A stretch of DNA of 46,147 nt. Origin: Lachnospiraceae bacterium (GTDB lineage Bacteria; Bacillota; Clostridia; Lachnospirales; Lachnospiraceae). The first letter of the stretch is position 1; each line of letters begins with the position of its first letter. Shown here piece by piece: positions 24,792 to 33,377 of the stretch. The DNA lies in the NCBI GenBank assembly GCA_910576385.1, contig CAJTIR010000030.1, forward strand, positions 1 through 46,147. Direction: 5' to 3'. The translations under genes were made by a program, and so were the position numbers. The notes beneath the pieces are model-generated. The model saw nothing but the letters and a program-made list of their open reading frames with translations. It was not told the DNA's origin and made no database searches.

Positions 24792-25144
24792 CGAAAAGGC
24801 GGTAAGAGCCATAGAAAAGCGACTCTCGGAAACAGACCAGAGCAAAGCAATGGAGAAGGAACAAAATTAAGATGATGTCGGGGAAATACCAGAAAGAACA
24901 GCTTGAAATCGAAGCAAGATTAAAAGAAGTGACAGAAACGCTTAATGAAAGCTATGAGAAATCGCAGGGAATCCGTAACTTCCTCTCCCTTATCCGCAAC
25001 TACCAAGGCTTAAAAGAACTGGACACAACGGTTATAAATGCACTGATAGACAAGATATTTGTTTCGGAGCGTGAGAAAATGGCAGATGGGACAGTGCAGC
25101 AGAAAATCAAGATTTGTTATAAGGGGCTGTTGCAAAATAGATGA
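24773..25144 (+). pseudogene. 3' relic of a large serine recombinase (TndX/TnpX type)
   Basis: ADMAVNDEKAVRAIEKRLSETDQSK followed by a stop, then in another frame YQKEQLEIEARLKEVTETLNESYEKSQG...ALIDKIFVSEREK. This is the coiled-coil C-terminal part of large serine recombinases. The catalytic N-terminus and zinc-ribbon are gone, and about 100 internal nucleotides are missing. The 3' end is interrupted by a small IS1182-like element at 25124. Confidence 0.75.
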
Positions 25145-25447
25145 GTAATCATCTATGGAGCAATAGCTCCACTTTTATGTCAAAGAATAGAAAAGCATTT
25201 GGGGTTCTAAAAAATGACTATGAATTCCAAAGATTTCTACTCCGTGGAAAAACCAAAGTAAAACTGGAGATACTATTACTGTGTATGGGATATAATATCA
25301 ATAAGCTGCACGCAAAAATCCAGAATGAACGGACAGGGAGGCATCTGTTCCCAGTAAAAGAAACCGCATAACGGCTCCCCAAAACAGAAGTCTTATTAAA
25401 GTACGCAAAAAATCCAGAAAGAAAATTTGATGATTTTGCGACACCCT
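25124..25447 (+). mobile_element. Internally deleted IS1182-family element
   Basis: About 324 bp bounded by imperfect inverted repeats, GGGCTGTTGCAAAAT at the left and the complement AGGGTGTCGCAAAAT at the right. Inside, 25141-25371 encodes only the C-terminal end of an IS1182 transposase (FGVLKNDYEFQRFLLRGK...YNINKLHAKIQ). Most of the transposase is deleted, so this is a nonautonomous remnant. Confidence 0.7.
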
Positions 25448-25541
25448 CTTTTATGTGGATGAGAAATTTTTATAGGCTTGCTTTAGTTCGCTTAAGCGAC
25501 TATAATAAAGAATACTTTTAGTTGATTTTGGGAGGTATCTT

Positions 25542-25730
25542 ATGTTCGATTACATGACAGTGCAGGAAACTGCAAAATTATGGGGGATATCCGAACGGCA
25601 GGTCCAGAAATTATGCAAAGCAAACCGCATTGAGGGCGTTATCCACCTAACCCGTGTATGGCTTATCCCACGAAGCACAGAAAAGCCAGCGGATATGCGT
25701 CGGAAAAATTACAAGGAGATGGGAAAATGA
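25542..25730 (+). CDS. Small helix-turn-helix (excisionase-like) protein
   Basis: 62 residues: MTVQETAKLWGISERQVQKLCKANRIEGVI is a MerR/excisionase-type winged HTH, and VWLIPRSTEKP follows as usual in the family. Its stop overlaps the response regulator start in ATGA, so it is the first gene of the regulatory operon. Such proteins are frequent leaders of resistance modules on integrative elements; its DNA target is unknown. Confidence 0.75.
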   Translation: MFDYMTVQETAKLWGISERQVQKLCKANRIEGVIHLTRVWLIPRSTEKPADMRRKNYKEMGK

Positions 25731-26398
25731 TAGAAATCTATTATATTGAAGATGATGAAAATATTGCAATGGCTGTAAAAAAATATCTGAGCCAGAAAGG
25801 GTGTGAAGTTTCTATATTTGGGACATTGGCAAGCGGAAAGAAGACATTGGAACACCATATTCCGAGTATTGTGTTGATTGACTGGAATATGCCAGACGGC
25901 GAGGGAAATAGTTTTTGCAGATGGATACGCTCAAGATGGAAAGAACTGCCAGTCATTTTTCTGACTGTCCGAGATGACACTTGTGATATTATTTCTGGTT
26001 TTGAATATGGGGCAGATGATTATGTGACAAAACCTTTTGAATTAGAAATTCTGTATTCCCGCATCCGCGCATTGCTGCGTAGGTCAGGAAATGTGCAGAG
26101 CCAGTATCTTTCCTGCGGTTCTATTTCGATTGACAAAAACAAAACGGCAGTATATTGTGGAGAAGAAGAAATTACTGTCAGCCAAGCAGAATACCAGCTA
26201 TTGCAGCTTTTAATGGAAAATAAGGGGAAAACCGTCACAAGAAAACGGCTGCTGACTCAAATCTGGGACAATAACGGGAATTATGTCAATGACAATACGT
26301 TGACCGTGACAATGAAACGGCTTAGAGAAAAACTCCATCATCCGTCCTGCTTAAAAACAATACGGAGCTTTGGTTACCGTATGGAGGATGAGATATGA
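25727..26398 (+). CDS. OmpR-family response regulator
   Basis: 223 residues from ATG 25727 (RBS AAGGAG at 25713-25718). The receiver domain has the acidic pair at E8-D9-D10, phospho-acceptor D52 (VLIDWNMPDG) and the lysine in DDYVTKPFELE. The C-terminal winged helix is of the OmpR/PhoB type (VTRKRLLTQIWDNNGNYVNDNTLTVTMKRLREKL). It most likely binds the GTCACT repeats before the ABC transporter. Confidence 0.93.
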   Translation: MIEIYYIEDDENIAMAVKKYLSQKGCEVSIFGTLASGKKTLEHHIPSIVLIDWNMPDGEGNSFCRWIRSRWKELPVIFLTVRDDTCDIISGFEYGADDYVTKPFELEILYSRIRALLRRSGNVQSQYLSCGSISIDKNKTAVYCGEEEITVSQAEYQLLQLLMENKGKTVTRKRLLTQIWDNNGNYVNDNTLTVTMKRLREKLHHPSCLKTIRSFGYRMEDEI

Positions 26399-27567
26399 GC
26401 AAAAAATCAAATATAAAAATAACGGTTCTGTTCGTGTTGTCAGTCAGTCTGATTGTAGCGGCAATGACTACATACCTTCTTATTCTTTACTATCGCCATG
26501 TGTGTTTTCATATATTGGGAGGATTTTGTGACAGCATGATTGAAAATAATCCAGATTCCCGACAGGCTGTTTTGGAATCATTGAAAACACATGACTTCCA
26601 TATGACAGGAGAAAATATATTATCAAAATTTGGTTATTATCCATCGAATTTAGGGATTACGGACACGACAGTCCTTGGGATTGCCGTTTTAGGTTTTTTG
26701 GCAGGCGGCATATCATTCCTTTTCACTTTCTGTTATTGGCATAGAAAATCGGATGACCGCATCCAAGTATTGACGGAATATTTGGAAAAAATAAATACAG
26801 GCGTTCAAGGATTGGTTTTGGAATCTTCGGATGATGAATTTTCAAAACTGCAAGATGAAATATATAAGACGGTAACGGAACTTTACCAGACAAGGGAAGA
26901 AGCTTTAACAGCACGAAACAATTATGCAGAAAATCTTTCCAATATTGCCCATCAGCTTAAAACACCGATTACGTCTATTTCTTTAACCATCCAGATGGCG
27001 AAAGAACATTTGGGAGATACTCGTACCGCAGAAATACAACGGCAGATAAACAGACTCATGTATTTAGAAGAAGCGTTATTGCTATTATCCCGCATTGAAG
27101 CGGGAACGCTTGCATTTGACAGAAAACCGACAGATGTTTTTACAATCCTTTCTCTGGCCTCGGACAATTTATATGAACTGTTCATGCAGAAGGGCGTTCT
27201 GATTGACGTTCCAGAAATGGGCGAGATGAATATCAATGTGGATTTAAACTGGACGATGGAAGCGGTCATGAATTTAATGAAAAACTGTATGGAAGCAGCA
27301 GGGACAGGCACTGCTGTCCATTGTTCCTATGAAAAAAATCCTCTTTATGTGCAGATGCGGATATGGGACGAGGGGGAGGGATTTGCAAAAGAGGACTTAC
27401 CCCATCTGTTTGAGCGGTTCTATCGTGGGGAAAATGCAAAAAATACTGGAATCGGGATAGGACTTTCCATTTCACAAGCAATCATAGAAATGCAGAACGG
27501 AATCATCCGTGCATGTAATCTTCCGAATGGCGGGGCTTGTTTTGAGGTTCGTTTTTATATCTCTTGA
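26395..27567 (+). CDS. Membrane histidine kinase
   Basis: 390 residues with two membrane helices (about 10-33 and 92-115) around an extracytoplasmic loop of about 58 residues. The HisKA box is LSNIAHQLKTPITS with H186; the ATPase part has NLMKNCMEAA (N box), DEGEGF and FERFYRG. The short sensor loop suggests that signal may come via the ABC transporter, as in peptide antibiotic detection modules. It overlaps the regulator gene by 4 nt. Confidence 0.92.
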   Translation: MSKKSNIKITVLFVLSVSLIVAAMTTYLLILYYRHVCFHILGGFCDSMIENNPDSRQAVLESLKTHDFHMTGENILSKFGYYPSNLGITDTTVLGIAVLGFLAGGISFLFTFCYWHRKSDDRIQVLTEYLEKINTGVQGLVLESSDDEFSKLQDEIYKTVTELYQTREEALTARNNYAENLSNIAHQLKTPITSISLTIQMAKEHLGDTRTAEIQRQINRLMYLEEALLLLSRIEAGTLAFDRKPTDVFTILSLASDNLYELFMQKGVLIDVPEMGEMNINVDLNWTMEAVMNLMKNCMEAAGTGTAVHCSYEKNPLYVQMRIWDEGEGFAKEDLPHLFERFYRGENAKNTGIGIGLSISQAIIEMQNGIIRACNLPNGGACFEVRFYIS

Positions 27568-27609
27568 AAATAGTGCAAAGCACATGAAATATGAGAAGAT
27601 CCAAGCGCA

Positions 27610-27641
27610 GTCACTGAGATGTCACTTTCATTTGTTATAAT
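27610..27641 (+). promoter_or_regulatory. Activator-dependent promoter with OmpR-type direct repeats
   Basis: GTCACT at 27610-27615 and again at 27621-27626 (11-bp period) overlap the place of a -35 box, which is otherwise poor. TATAAT is at 27636-27641. This is the normal geometry for an OmpR-class activator, and the gene for one lies just upstream. Confidence 0.78.
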
Positions 27642-27643
27642 AT

Positions 27644-27689
27644 AGCTTACAAGAAGTTCGCTTGCTTGCAAGGGCGAACTTCGTAAGCT
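27644..27689 (+). repeat. Long hairpin at the 5' end of the ABC transporter mRNA
   Basis: AGCTTAC pairs with GTAAGCT, and GAAGTTCGC pairs with GCGAACTTC, with a 2-nt bulge and a 12-nt loop. It starts at about the transcription start. A second small hairpin, GCAGC/GCTGC, follows near 27696-27708. No T run, so 5' stabilisation or control is more likely than termination. Confidence 0.65.
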
Positions 27690-27742
27690 GACGAGCAGCT
27701 TTGCTGCGAGTGCAATAGAAAAAAACAGGAGGATTTGACAAC

Positions 27743-28465
27743 ATGGAAATACTAAGATGTAACGGTATCGAAAAAGTATTTGAAAAAGGCGATAATCAAG
27801 TTACTGCTTTAAATGGAATCAGCCTATCTATTGAAAAAGGTGATTTTGTCGCAATTATTGGGGCATCTGGTTCTGGAAAATCCACGCTCCTGCATATTTT
27901 GGGCAGCGTGGACAAGCCGACAAAAGGCACTGTAACGATAGATGGTGTTGACCTTAGCGGACTAAATGCTACAGATGCCGCTATCTTCAGAAGGAGAAAG
28001 GTTGGATTGGTTTACCAGTTTTACAATCTGATTCCCACTCTTACAGCAGAAAAAAACATCCTTATGCCTATGCTGCTTGACAAAAGAAAGCCAGATTTGG
28101 ATTACTTTAAAATGATTGTAAAGACATTGGGGATAGAGGACAAACTGGAAAGCCTGCCAAGCCAGCTATCTGGAGGACAGCAGCAGCGGGTCGCAATCGC
28201 AAGGTCTTTGATTTACCGCCCTGCCATCCTTTTTGCGGATGAACCGACCGGAAACCTTGACCAAAAAAATTCAAAGGAAATTATTGACCTCTTAAAGCTC
28301 TCAAACCGAAATTTAAAACAGACAATACTCCTTATTACCCATGATGAAAAAATTGCATTGGAAGCTGACCGAATTGTAACCATCGAAGACGGACAAATTG
28401 TCAGCAACCATTTCCTTGATACTGCCGAAAGGCTTAGAGGTATCCCTGTGGAGAAGCGGAGGTGA
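27743..28465 (+). CDS. ABC transporter ATPase (BceA/MacB-like)
   Basis: 240 residues. Walker A GASGSGKST, the Q-loop region VYQFYNLIPTLTAEKN, signature LSGGQQQRVAIARSL, Walker B ILFADEPTGNLD and the H-loop THDEK identify the LolD/MacB/BceA group. It drives the FtsX-type permease next to it. With the two-component system upstream it forms a typical antimicrobial-peptide sensing and resistance module; the drug cannot be named. Confidence 0.93.
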   Translation: MEILRCNGIEKVFEKGDNQVTALNGISLSIEKGDFVAIIGASGSGKSTLLHILGSVDKPTKGTVTIDGVDLSGLNATDAAIFRRRKVGLVYQFYNLIPTLTAEKNILMPMLLDKRKPDLDYFKMIVKTLGIEDKLESLPSQLSGGQQQRVAIARSLIYRPAILFADEPTGNLDQKNSKEIIDLLKLSNRNLKQTILLITHDEKIALEADRIVTIEDGQIVSNHFLDTAERLRGIPVEKRR

Positions 28466-28470
28466 GCGGC

Positions 28471-30660
28471 ATGTGGAAAGACTACTCCAAAAGCTATATT
28501 AAAAATAACCGTGCATCCAGTATATCAATTATGGCGGCGGCTCTTGTTGCTACCATGTTTTTGTCGCTGTTATGCAGCATAGCTTATAATTTTTGGGCGT
28601 ATGATGTGGAACAAATCATATTGGAGGAGGGCGACTGGCAGGGACGCATTGTTTGTGAAGCATTAAGTTCTGATGATTTATCTATGGTATGTCAATTTGC
28701 GAATGTAGAAAAAGCAGTCATTAACGAGAAATTATCCCAAAAAGAAAAAATAGTGGCGGATGTTTATGTGAAGAATGCCAGAACTATTTATCGTGATATG
28801 CCATTAATTGCGGCACAGCTTGGGCTGAATGAAGATTCCATACAATACAACTCATTGCTCCTATCCCGCTATTTTATACACGACCCAGAGGATGAGGCGC
28901 CGCCAATGCTTTTGGCACTGTATGCGGTGATACTGATTATTGTGGCAGTTTCGTTAATCTTAATTATCCGAGGCTCTTTTGAATTATCCATGAATGCCAG
29001 AATCCATCAATTTGGTATATTTTCGAGTATAGGGGCTACACCAAGGCAGATTAGAACCTGTCTATTGCAGGAAGCGATGGTTTTAAGTATATTGCCAATG
29101 CTGCTTGGCAGTATGTCTGGGGTTTTAATAAGCTATGGGGTTATAAAAGTAGTTAATTTTTTTGCTGCGGATGTATCTGGACGCCATGAAGCTGTTTTTC
29201 AGTATCATCCGTCCATATTTGCGGTTACAGTTTTCATTTCATTCTTAACCGTAATTTTTTCTGCGTGGATTCCTGCAAGAAAACTGAGCAGGATGACGCC
29301 GCTTGAAGCAATCAGAAATACAAGCGGTTTGTTGTTAAAGAAAAAGAAACATTCTCGGTTTTTATCTTGTATTTTTGGCATGAAAGGGGAACTTGCAGGA
29401 AACGCATTAAAAGCCCAAAAGAAACACTTACGGATATCTTTCATTTCGTTATTGCTGTCCTTTCTGGGCTTTTCTATCATGCTTTGCTTTACTACCCTTG
29501 CAGATATCAGCACCAGATATACTTATTTTGAACGGTATCAGGATGTGTGGGATATCATGATAACCTTAAAGGACACAGAAATATGGGATTTTGGCTTAAC
29601 AGATGAATTGCAGGATATTTCGGGGATACAAGATGCCACGGTATATCAAAAGGCCAAAGCAATGACATTTTTGCCAGAGGGATTACAGAGCGATGAACTG
29701 TCATCACTTGGCGGGTTTGAATCAGTTTCGGGAACGCCGAATGAAAATGGGCAGTTTCAAGTATCTGTACCGATTGTTGTTTTGGATGACACAAGCTTTT
29801 TGAACTTCTGTTCACAGATTGGGATTACGCCAAGTCTTGATGGCGCAATCGTATTAAATCAGATTTGGGATAGTATAAACAGCAATTTCCGCTATGCAGA
29901 ATATATTCCCTTTGTAAGGGAGGATATTCAGAAAACAGCATTTTATAAAGACGATAAAACCGTAGAAATCCCTGTTTTATCTTATACACAGACTGTTCCT
30001 GCGCTGAGGGAAGAATATGATGATTATGCCCTTGTACATTTCATCCCACTTACCATGTGGAATAAAACCCTGGGAGAGGTATGTGAAGCTGAATCTGACA
30101 GTTATATCCGTATTCTTTCAAACAGAACTGAAAATCTTGCGGATTTAAATAGTCTGGAACAGGAAATCGTGCGGTTTGTATCGGAACAGTATGAAATTGA
30201 AAGTGAAAACCGAATACAGGAAAGATTGTCTAATGACAGTTTAATCCAAGGCATGATAATAATTTTTGGTGCTTTTTGTGTATTGTTTGCCATGATTGGA
30301 ATTGCGAATGTCTTTTCAAATACGTTAGGGTTTCTACGTCAAAGGAAGCGAGAATTCGCCCAATATATGTCCATTGGCTTGACACCGCAGGAAATGAGGA
30401 AAATGTTCTGTATTGAAGCATTTGTGATAGCAGGGAAACCACTTTTGATTACATTGCCTCTTACTGTACTGTTTGTACAGTTTGCCGTAACAGCAAGCTA
30501 TTTAGATCCGATGGTATTCTGGTCGGAAGCCCCGATTCTGCCTATTTTGATATTTGCGGCTGCGATTGTATTGTTTGTTGCGCTTGCTTATTATATTGGC
30601 GGAAAGCGTCTTTTGCAGTGTGACTTGAATGAAACATTGCGGAATGATGCGTTGATTTAG
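28471..30660 (+). CDS. FtsX-type ABC permease of antimicrobial peptide resistance module
   Basis: 729 residues from ATG 28471, after GGAGGTGAG that overlaps the ATPase stop. One N-terminal helix, a first FtsX domain with three helices (about 150-280), a second N-terminal-type helix near 330, a large extracellular region (about 345-585) and a C-terminal FtsX domain. The double-FtsX layout and length fit BceB-like or related lantibiotic and bacitracin exporters, though the large loop sits in the second half. Motif GIFSSIGATPRQIR is the cytoplasmic coupling helix. Confidence 0.88.
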   Translation: MWKDYSKSYIKNNRASSISIMAAALVATMFLSLLCSIAYNFWAYDVEQIILEEGDWQGRIVCEALSSDDLSMVCQFANVEKAVINEKLSQKEKIVADVYVKNARTIYRDMPLIAAQLGLNEDSIQYNSLLLSRYFIHDPEDEAPPMLLALYAVILIIVAVSLILIIRGSFELSMNARIHQFGIFSSIGATPRQIRTCLLQEAMVLSILPMLLGSMSGVLISYGVIKVVNFFAADVSGRHEAVFQYHPSIFAVTVFISFLTVIFSAWIPARKLSRMTPLEAIRNTSGLLLKKKKHSRFLSCIFGMKGELAGNALKAQKKHLRISFISLLLSFLGFSIMLCFTTLADISTRYTYFERYQDVWDIMITLKDTEIWDFGLTDELQDISGIQDATVYQKAKAMTFLPEGLQSDELSSLGGFESVSGTPNENGQFQVSVPIVVLDDTSFLNFCSQIGITPSLDGAIVLNQIWDSINSNFRYAEYIPFVREDIQKTAFYKDDKTVEIPVLSYTQTVPALREEYDDYALVHFIPLTMWNKTLGEVCEAESDSYIRILSNRTENLADLNSLEQEIVRFVSEQYEIESENRIQERLSNDSLIQGMIIIFGAFCVLFAMIGIANVFSNTLGFLRQRKREFAQYMSIGLTPQEMRKMFCIEAFVIAGKPLLITLPLTVLFVQFAVTASYLDPMVFWSEAPILPILIFAAAIVLFVALAYYIGGKRLLQCDLNETLRNDALI

Positions 30661-30689
30661 CGCAGATAAAGATTCAGAAAGGTTTTAAT

Positions 30690-30863
30690 ATGAAACAGAC
30701 AGAATGGGTGTTGTGTCCTGTCAGCGGAAGCAAAACTCGCAATAAAATTAGAGAGGATACTGTTCTGATAAATTATCCTCTCTACTGCCTAAAATGCAGG
30801 CAGGAAACATTGATTGAAGCAAAAAAGTTACAAGTAATTATTATCAAAGAGCCAGACGCATAA
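30690..30863 (+). CDS. Cysteine-rich KTR-domain protein (copy 2, one Cys lost)
   Basis: 57 residues, very like copy 1 at 24618 (EDTVLINYPLYC against KDTILKNYPLCC). The first zinc knuckle reads CPVSGSKT rather than CPVCGSKT, and the second reads CLKC. One of four metal ligands is therefore missing, and the protein may not bind zinc. Its C-terminus IIIKEPDA is the family's normal end. Confidence 0.7.
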   Translation: MKQTEWVLCPVSGSKTRNKIREDTVLINYPLYCLKCRQETLIEAKKLQVIIIKEPDA

Positions 30864-31090
30864 AACATCATTGAACAAATCCGCACTTACGACAGAGCAG
30901 ACTTCAATTCCAACAGGCGGTTTTACCATTGGATAAGCGACTTCGGTGAATACCTTGAGGGGATGGCGGACAGGGAACAGAATACAGGGGCTATTCCACA
31001 AATGAGATTGCCCCGCTTGTTGGATTGACAACAGGAGCTATCTATGCAAGGTTAGACCATCTGCGGAAAAAGCTGCGGAAGATTTTATAA
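30864..31090 (+). pseudogene. Relic of an element-borne sigma-like regulator
   Basis: In broken frames: IRTYDRADFNSNRRFYHWISDFGEYLEGM, then, in another frame, APLVGLTTGAIYARLDHLRKKLRKIL and a stop. The end resembles a region-4 helix-turn-helix of small sigma-70-like proteins found on conjugative elements. The part between is missing. No functional product expected. Confidence 0.45.
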
Positions 31091-31122
31091 GCAACTAATA
31101 AAGACAGCTTTTTGACAGGCTA

Positions 31123-31150
31123 TTAGGTGGGGATAAAACTCCCCGCCTAA
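31123..31150 (+). terminator. Hairpin terminator-like structure
   Basis: TTAGGTGGGGA pairs with TCCCCGCCTAA (one T-G wobble) around a 6-nt loop, followed by TTATTAAAATT. It ends the KTR/sigma relic unit; the T tract is weak. Confidence 0.6.
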
Positions 31151-31212
31151 TTATTAAAATTGTTGAATAAAATTCCCGTCCACAGGGAATACTAAAAAAT
31201 TTATCCAAAATC

Positions 31213-31242
31213 TTGACATGGGTACAGCCGCTATGGTATTCT
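31213..31242 (+). promoter_or_regulatory. Promoter of the DUF6194-like gene
   Basis: TTGACA (31213-31218), an 18-nt spacer ending in TGG (extended -10), and TATTCT (31237-31242). The gene begins 51 nt downstream. Confidence 0.65.
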
Positions 31243-31292
31243 GAAATCCTCATAGTGAAATTGTGACTAAGATTAGAAATGGAGATGTCAGA

Positions 31293-31742
31293 ATGACACC
31301 AGATAAAATATTGAATTATTGCCTTGAAAATCTTGAGGGGACAGTCTTAGTTGAGAGCTGGGGCGAGAAAGGGATTTTCTACAATCCAGACCATGTGCTG
31401 AAGCGTGGCGTTTACATATTGACGGTTAAGGAAAAAGACGGTGACAATGACAAAGGCTCTGATTTAAACAGAGAGAACGTCTACCGTGTGAATCTGGGAA
31501 TACGGAAAAGCACTTTTGCGGAATTGTTTGGGGCAGTTCCAAAACGGCCGCCAGCAGGCGGCATTGTAGATATGGATTGCGACTTTACCGTATTGAATGA
31601 GATACTTCCCCATCCCGTCTACGCATGGATGGCGTGGATATGTGCATTGAACCCCTCTGAACAGACCTTCAAGGAACTGAAACCATATATCCAAGAAGCC
31701 TATGAGTATGCAAAGGAGAAATTTAAGAAACGCAGGAAGTAA
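31293..31742 (+). CDS. DUF6194-like protein
   Basis: 149 residues from ATG 31293 with GGAGATG upstream. The pattern of an N-terminal helix, YRVNLGIRKSTFAELFG in the middle, and HPVYAWMAWICALNPSEQTF near the C-terminus fits the DUF6194 family of small soluble proteins. No catalytic residues are known for it. It has its own promoter and is probably cargo of the element. Assignment by memory of the family; moderate confidence. Confidence 0.6.
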   Translation: MTPDKILNYCLENLEGTVLVESWGEKGIFYNPDHVLKRGVYILTVKEKDGDNDKGSDLNRENVYRVNLGIRKSTFAELFGAVPKRPPAGGIVDMDCDFTVLNEILPHPVYAWMAWICALNPSEQTFKELKPYIQEAYEYAKEKFKKRRK

Positions 31743-31782
31743 TCTTGAAAATTAAATAAGCACATAAATGTAAGAATGGAAT

Positions 31783-32234
31783 GTCAGCCAATGGATAAGG
31801 CTGACCGCCGCCGAACGTATGCTGCCCTTTTTGGCTGGCGTATGGCAGCATGGTTTTGAATTTCAAAGCCGTTACATAGCATTGCGAATTTGAGCAGGAG
31901 TAAATACTCCTGTCATTCGTGGTGTCGTGTAGCGGCTATTTTATTTATACAAAAGTCAAGTGAAATTAGATCCAGAATGGAGGTGGAAAATATATAGGAT
32001 TTTCTTTTCGGAGGGTAAGACAGACGTTTAGAATGCTGCTGCACAGGAAACCAGGTTCCCGAAAAGTCGCTAGACTTTTTGGGAAAAGAAGAAGCAGTGA
32101 AGTGAGTGATTTTCCGTGCCTGCACGGAAATGAGCGATACGGAACTTGTGACGACGTGTCCACAGAGATAGCGAGCATTTTCACGCAAGAGGGTATTTGC
32201 CAAGGGGGCTTTCACCTAAAAGATGAAAGTCCCC
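31783..32234. repeat. Noncoding region packed with perfect hairpins
   Basis: No gene is supported here. In order: GTCAGCC/GGCTGAC (31783-31805); ATGCTGCC/GGCAGCAT (31819-31851); a nested palindrome with outer arms AGCCGTTAC/GTAGCGGCT, middle GCGAAT/ATTCGT and core CAGGAGTA-AA-TACTCCTG (31867-31936); AAAAGTC/GACTTTT (32062-32079); TTTCCGTGC-CT-GCACGGAAA (32111-32130); and an 11-bp stem at 32204-32234. Clustering suggests a transfer origin, regulatory leader or transposon junction; the sequence does not say which. Confidence 0.55.
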
Positions 32235-32262
32235 GAAAAACTGATAGTGATTAAGAACAGTC

Positions 32263-33332
32263 TTATCTAGAATAGTCTGTCCCCAACGAAGGCAATACCT
32301 TCGGATTCAACAGCACCCAAGAAACCGCGTAAGCGCACAACTGCATACTTAAAGTTCTATCATCCCGGCTGTCCTTCAAAAGATGGGCAATCCGTTCCGC
32401 TTGGGCAATATCCTCATCTCTAAGCGGATTACCCAAACGCAGGTATTGGGGAAATACCCGCAGCATTTTTCTGTAATCGCTGTTCCAGTTCATGCCGCCG
32501 TTGGAAGTAATTTCGTGGTCAACACGCCCCGCAATACGGATAGCCTCGCCTTGGGCGGTTTGAGCCTTTCCACTGGGCGGGACGAGGTAGTTCCAAAGCC
32601 ATTGAAATGCCTCGATTTTGCTTTCCACCGGCACAAGGATCGGAGAGACTCCATCATGAAAAGCGACCTCTCCCGCCGGTTCCACATCAAAGATTTGGCA
32701 GAGGCGTTCCAGCCCTTCTATTTGACCGTGCAGAAACTCCAGGTCAGTAATTCCGCGCTTGGCCCGCTGAAACTGTTTTGCAGACTTACCCAGAAACTCC
32801 CGACATCGATCTGTAATCTCTGCCCCATGATCCAGTAGAAGCTGGCAGATCTCCAACAGCAGCGGATAGGGCAGACGGTTTTGAAGGAGTGTTTCTTCCA
32901 GCGGGGTAAGGAATCCTGGCCAGGCCATGCGGCCTGATTTGACATTGACGTCTACACCGGCTTTCAACAGGCTTTTACTGCGTTCACACGGCCATAAAAT
33001 GCGGCCAGGTGGAGGGGTGTCGTACCATCGTCCCGAGCCACATTGACTTCCGCGCCCAGATCAATAAGAAGCTGAACATCGCCGTTCCAGAAAGAGGCAT
33101 GATCAAAAATAGGAGTGTTCCCATAATAGTCCTTGAAATTCACATCCGCACCTTGCTCCTTTGCCCAAAAAGCAAAATCACGGGGGAGGGGCGTCAAGGA
33201 GAAAATGTTGGAACCGTATTTTCCAGTAGCAGCATTGGGGGCACACCGTAAAAACTGCTCTTTCAATGCCGAAATATCGCCATTTTCTAAAAGTTCCTTC
33301 ATCTCTTTTGGAAGTGTTTTCCGTTTTTTCAC
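32263..33332 (-). pseudogene. Ankyrin-repeat protein gene with one frameshift
   Basis: The N-terminal 120 residues have ankyrin repeats (GADVNFKDYYGNTPIFDHASF, LGAEVNVARDDGTTPLHLAAFYGRVNAVK). The reading stops at 32964, while the +1 frame goes on with KSLLKAGVDVNVKSGRMAWPG and a 230-residue C-terminal region containing further ankyrin-like helices and a novel tail. The shift lies in GTAAAAGCC near 32972-32980, a short A run. One lost base would explain it, so this may be a recent mutation or a sequencing error. If restored, the protein would be about 356 residues, probably for protein-protein contact. RBS GGAGAAG precedes the start. Confidence 0.7.
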
Positions 33333-33377
33333 AATATCTTCTCCTTTTTCTATCTCAATTCGCCAAATTTATTATGC

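Noticed and set aside
32033-32254. Protein-coding gene in the hairpin array
   Set aside because: The open frame is composed mainly of the inverted repeats and has no start signal or domain.
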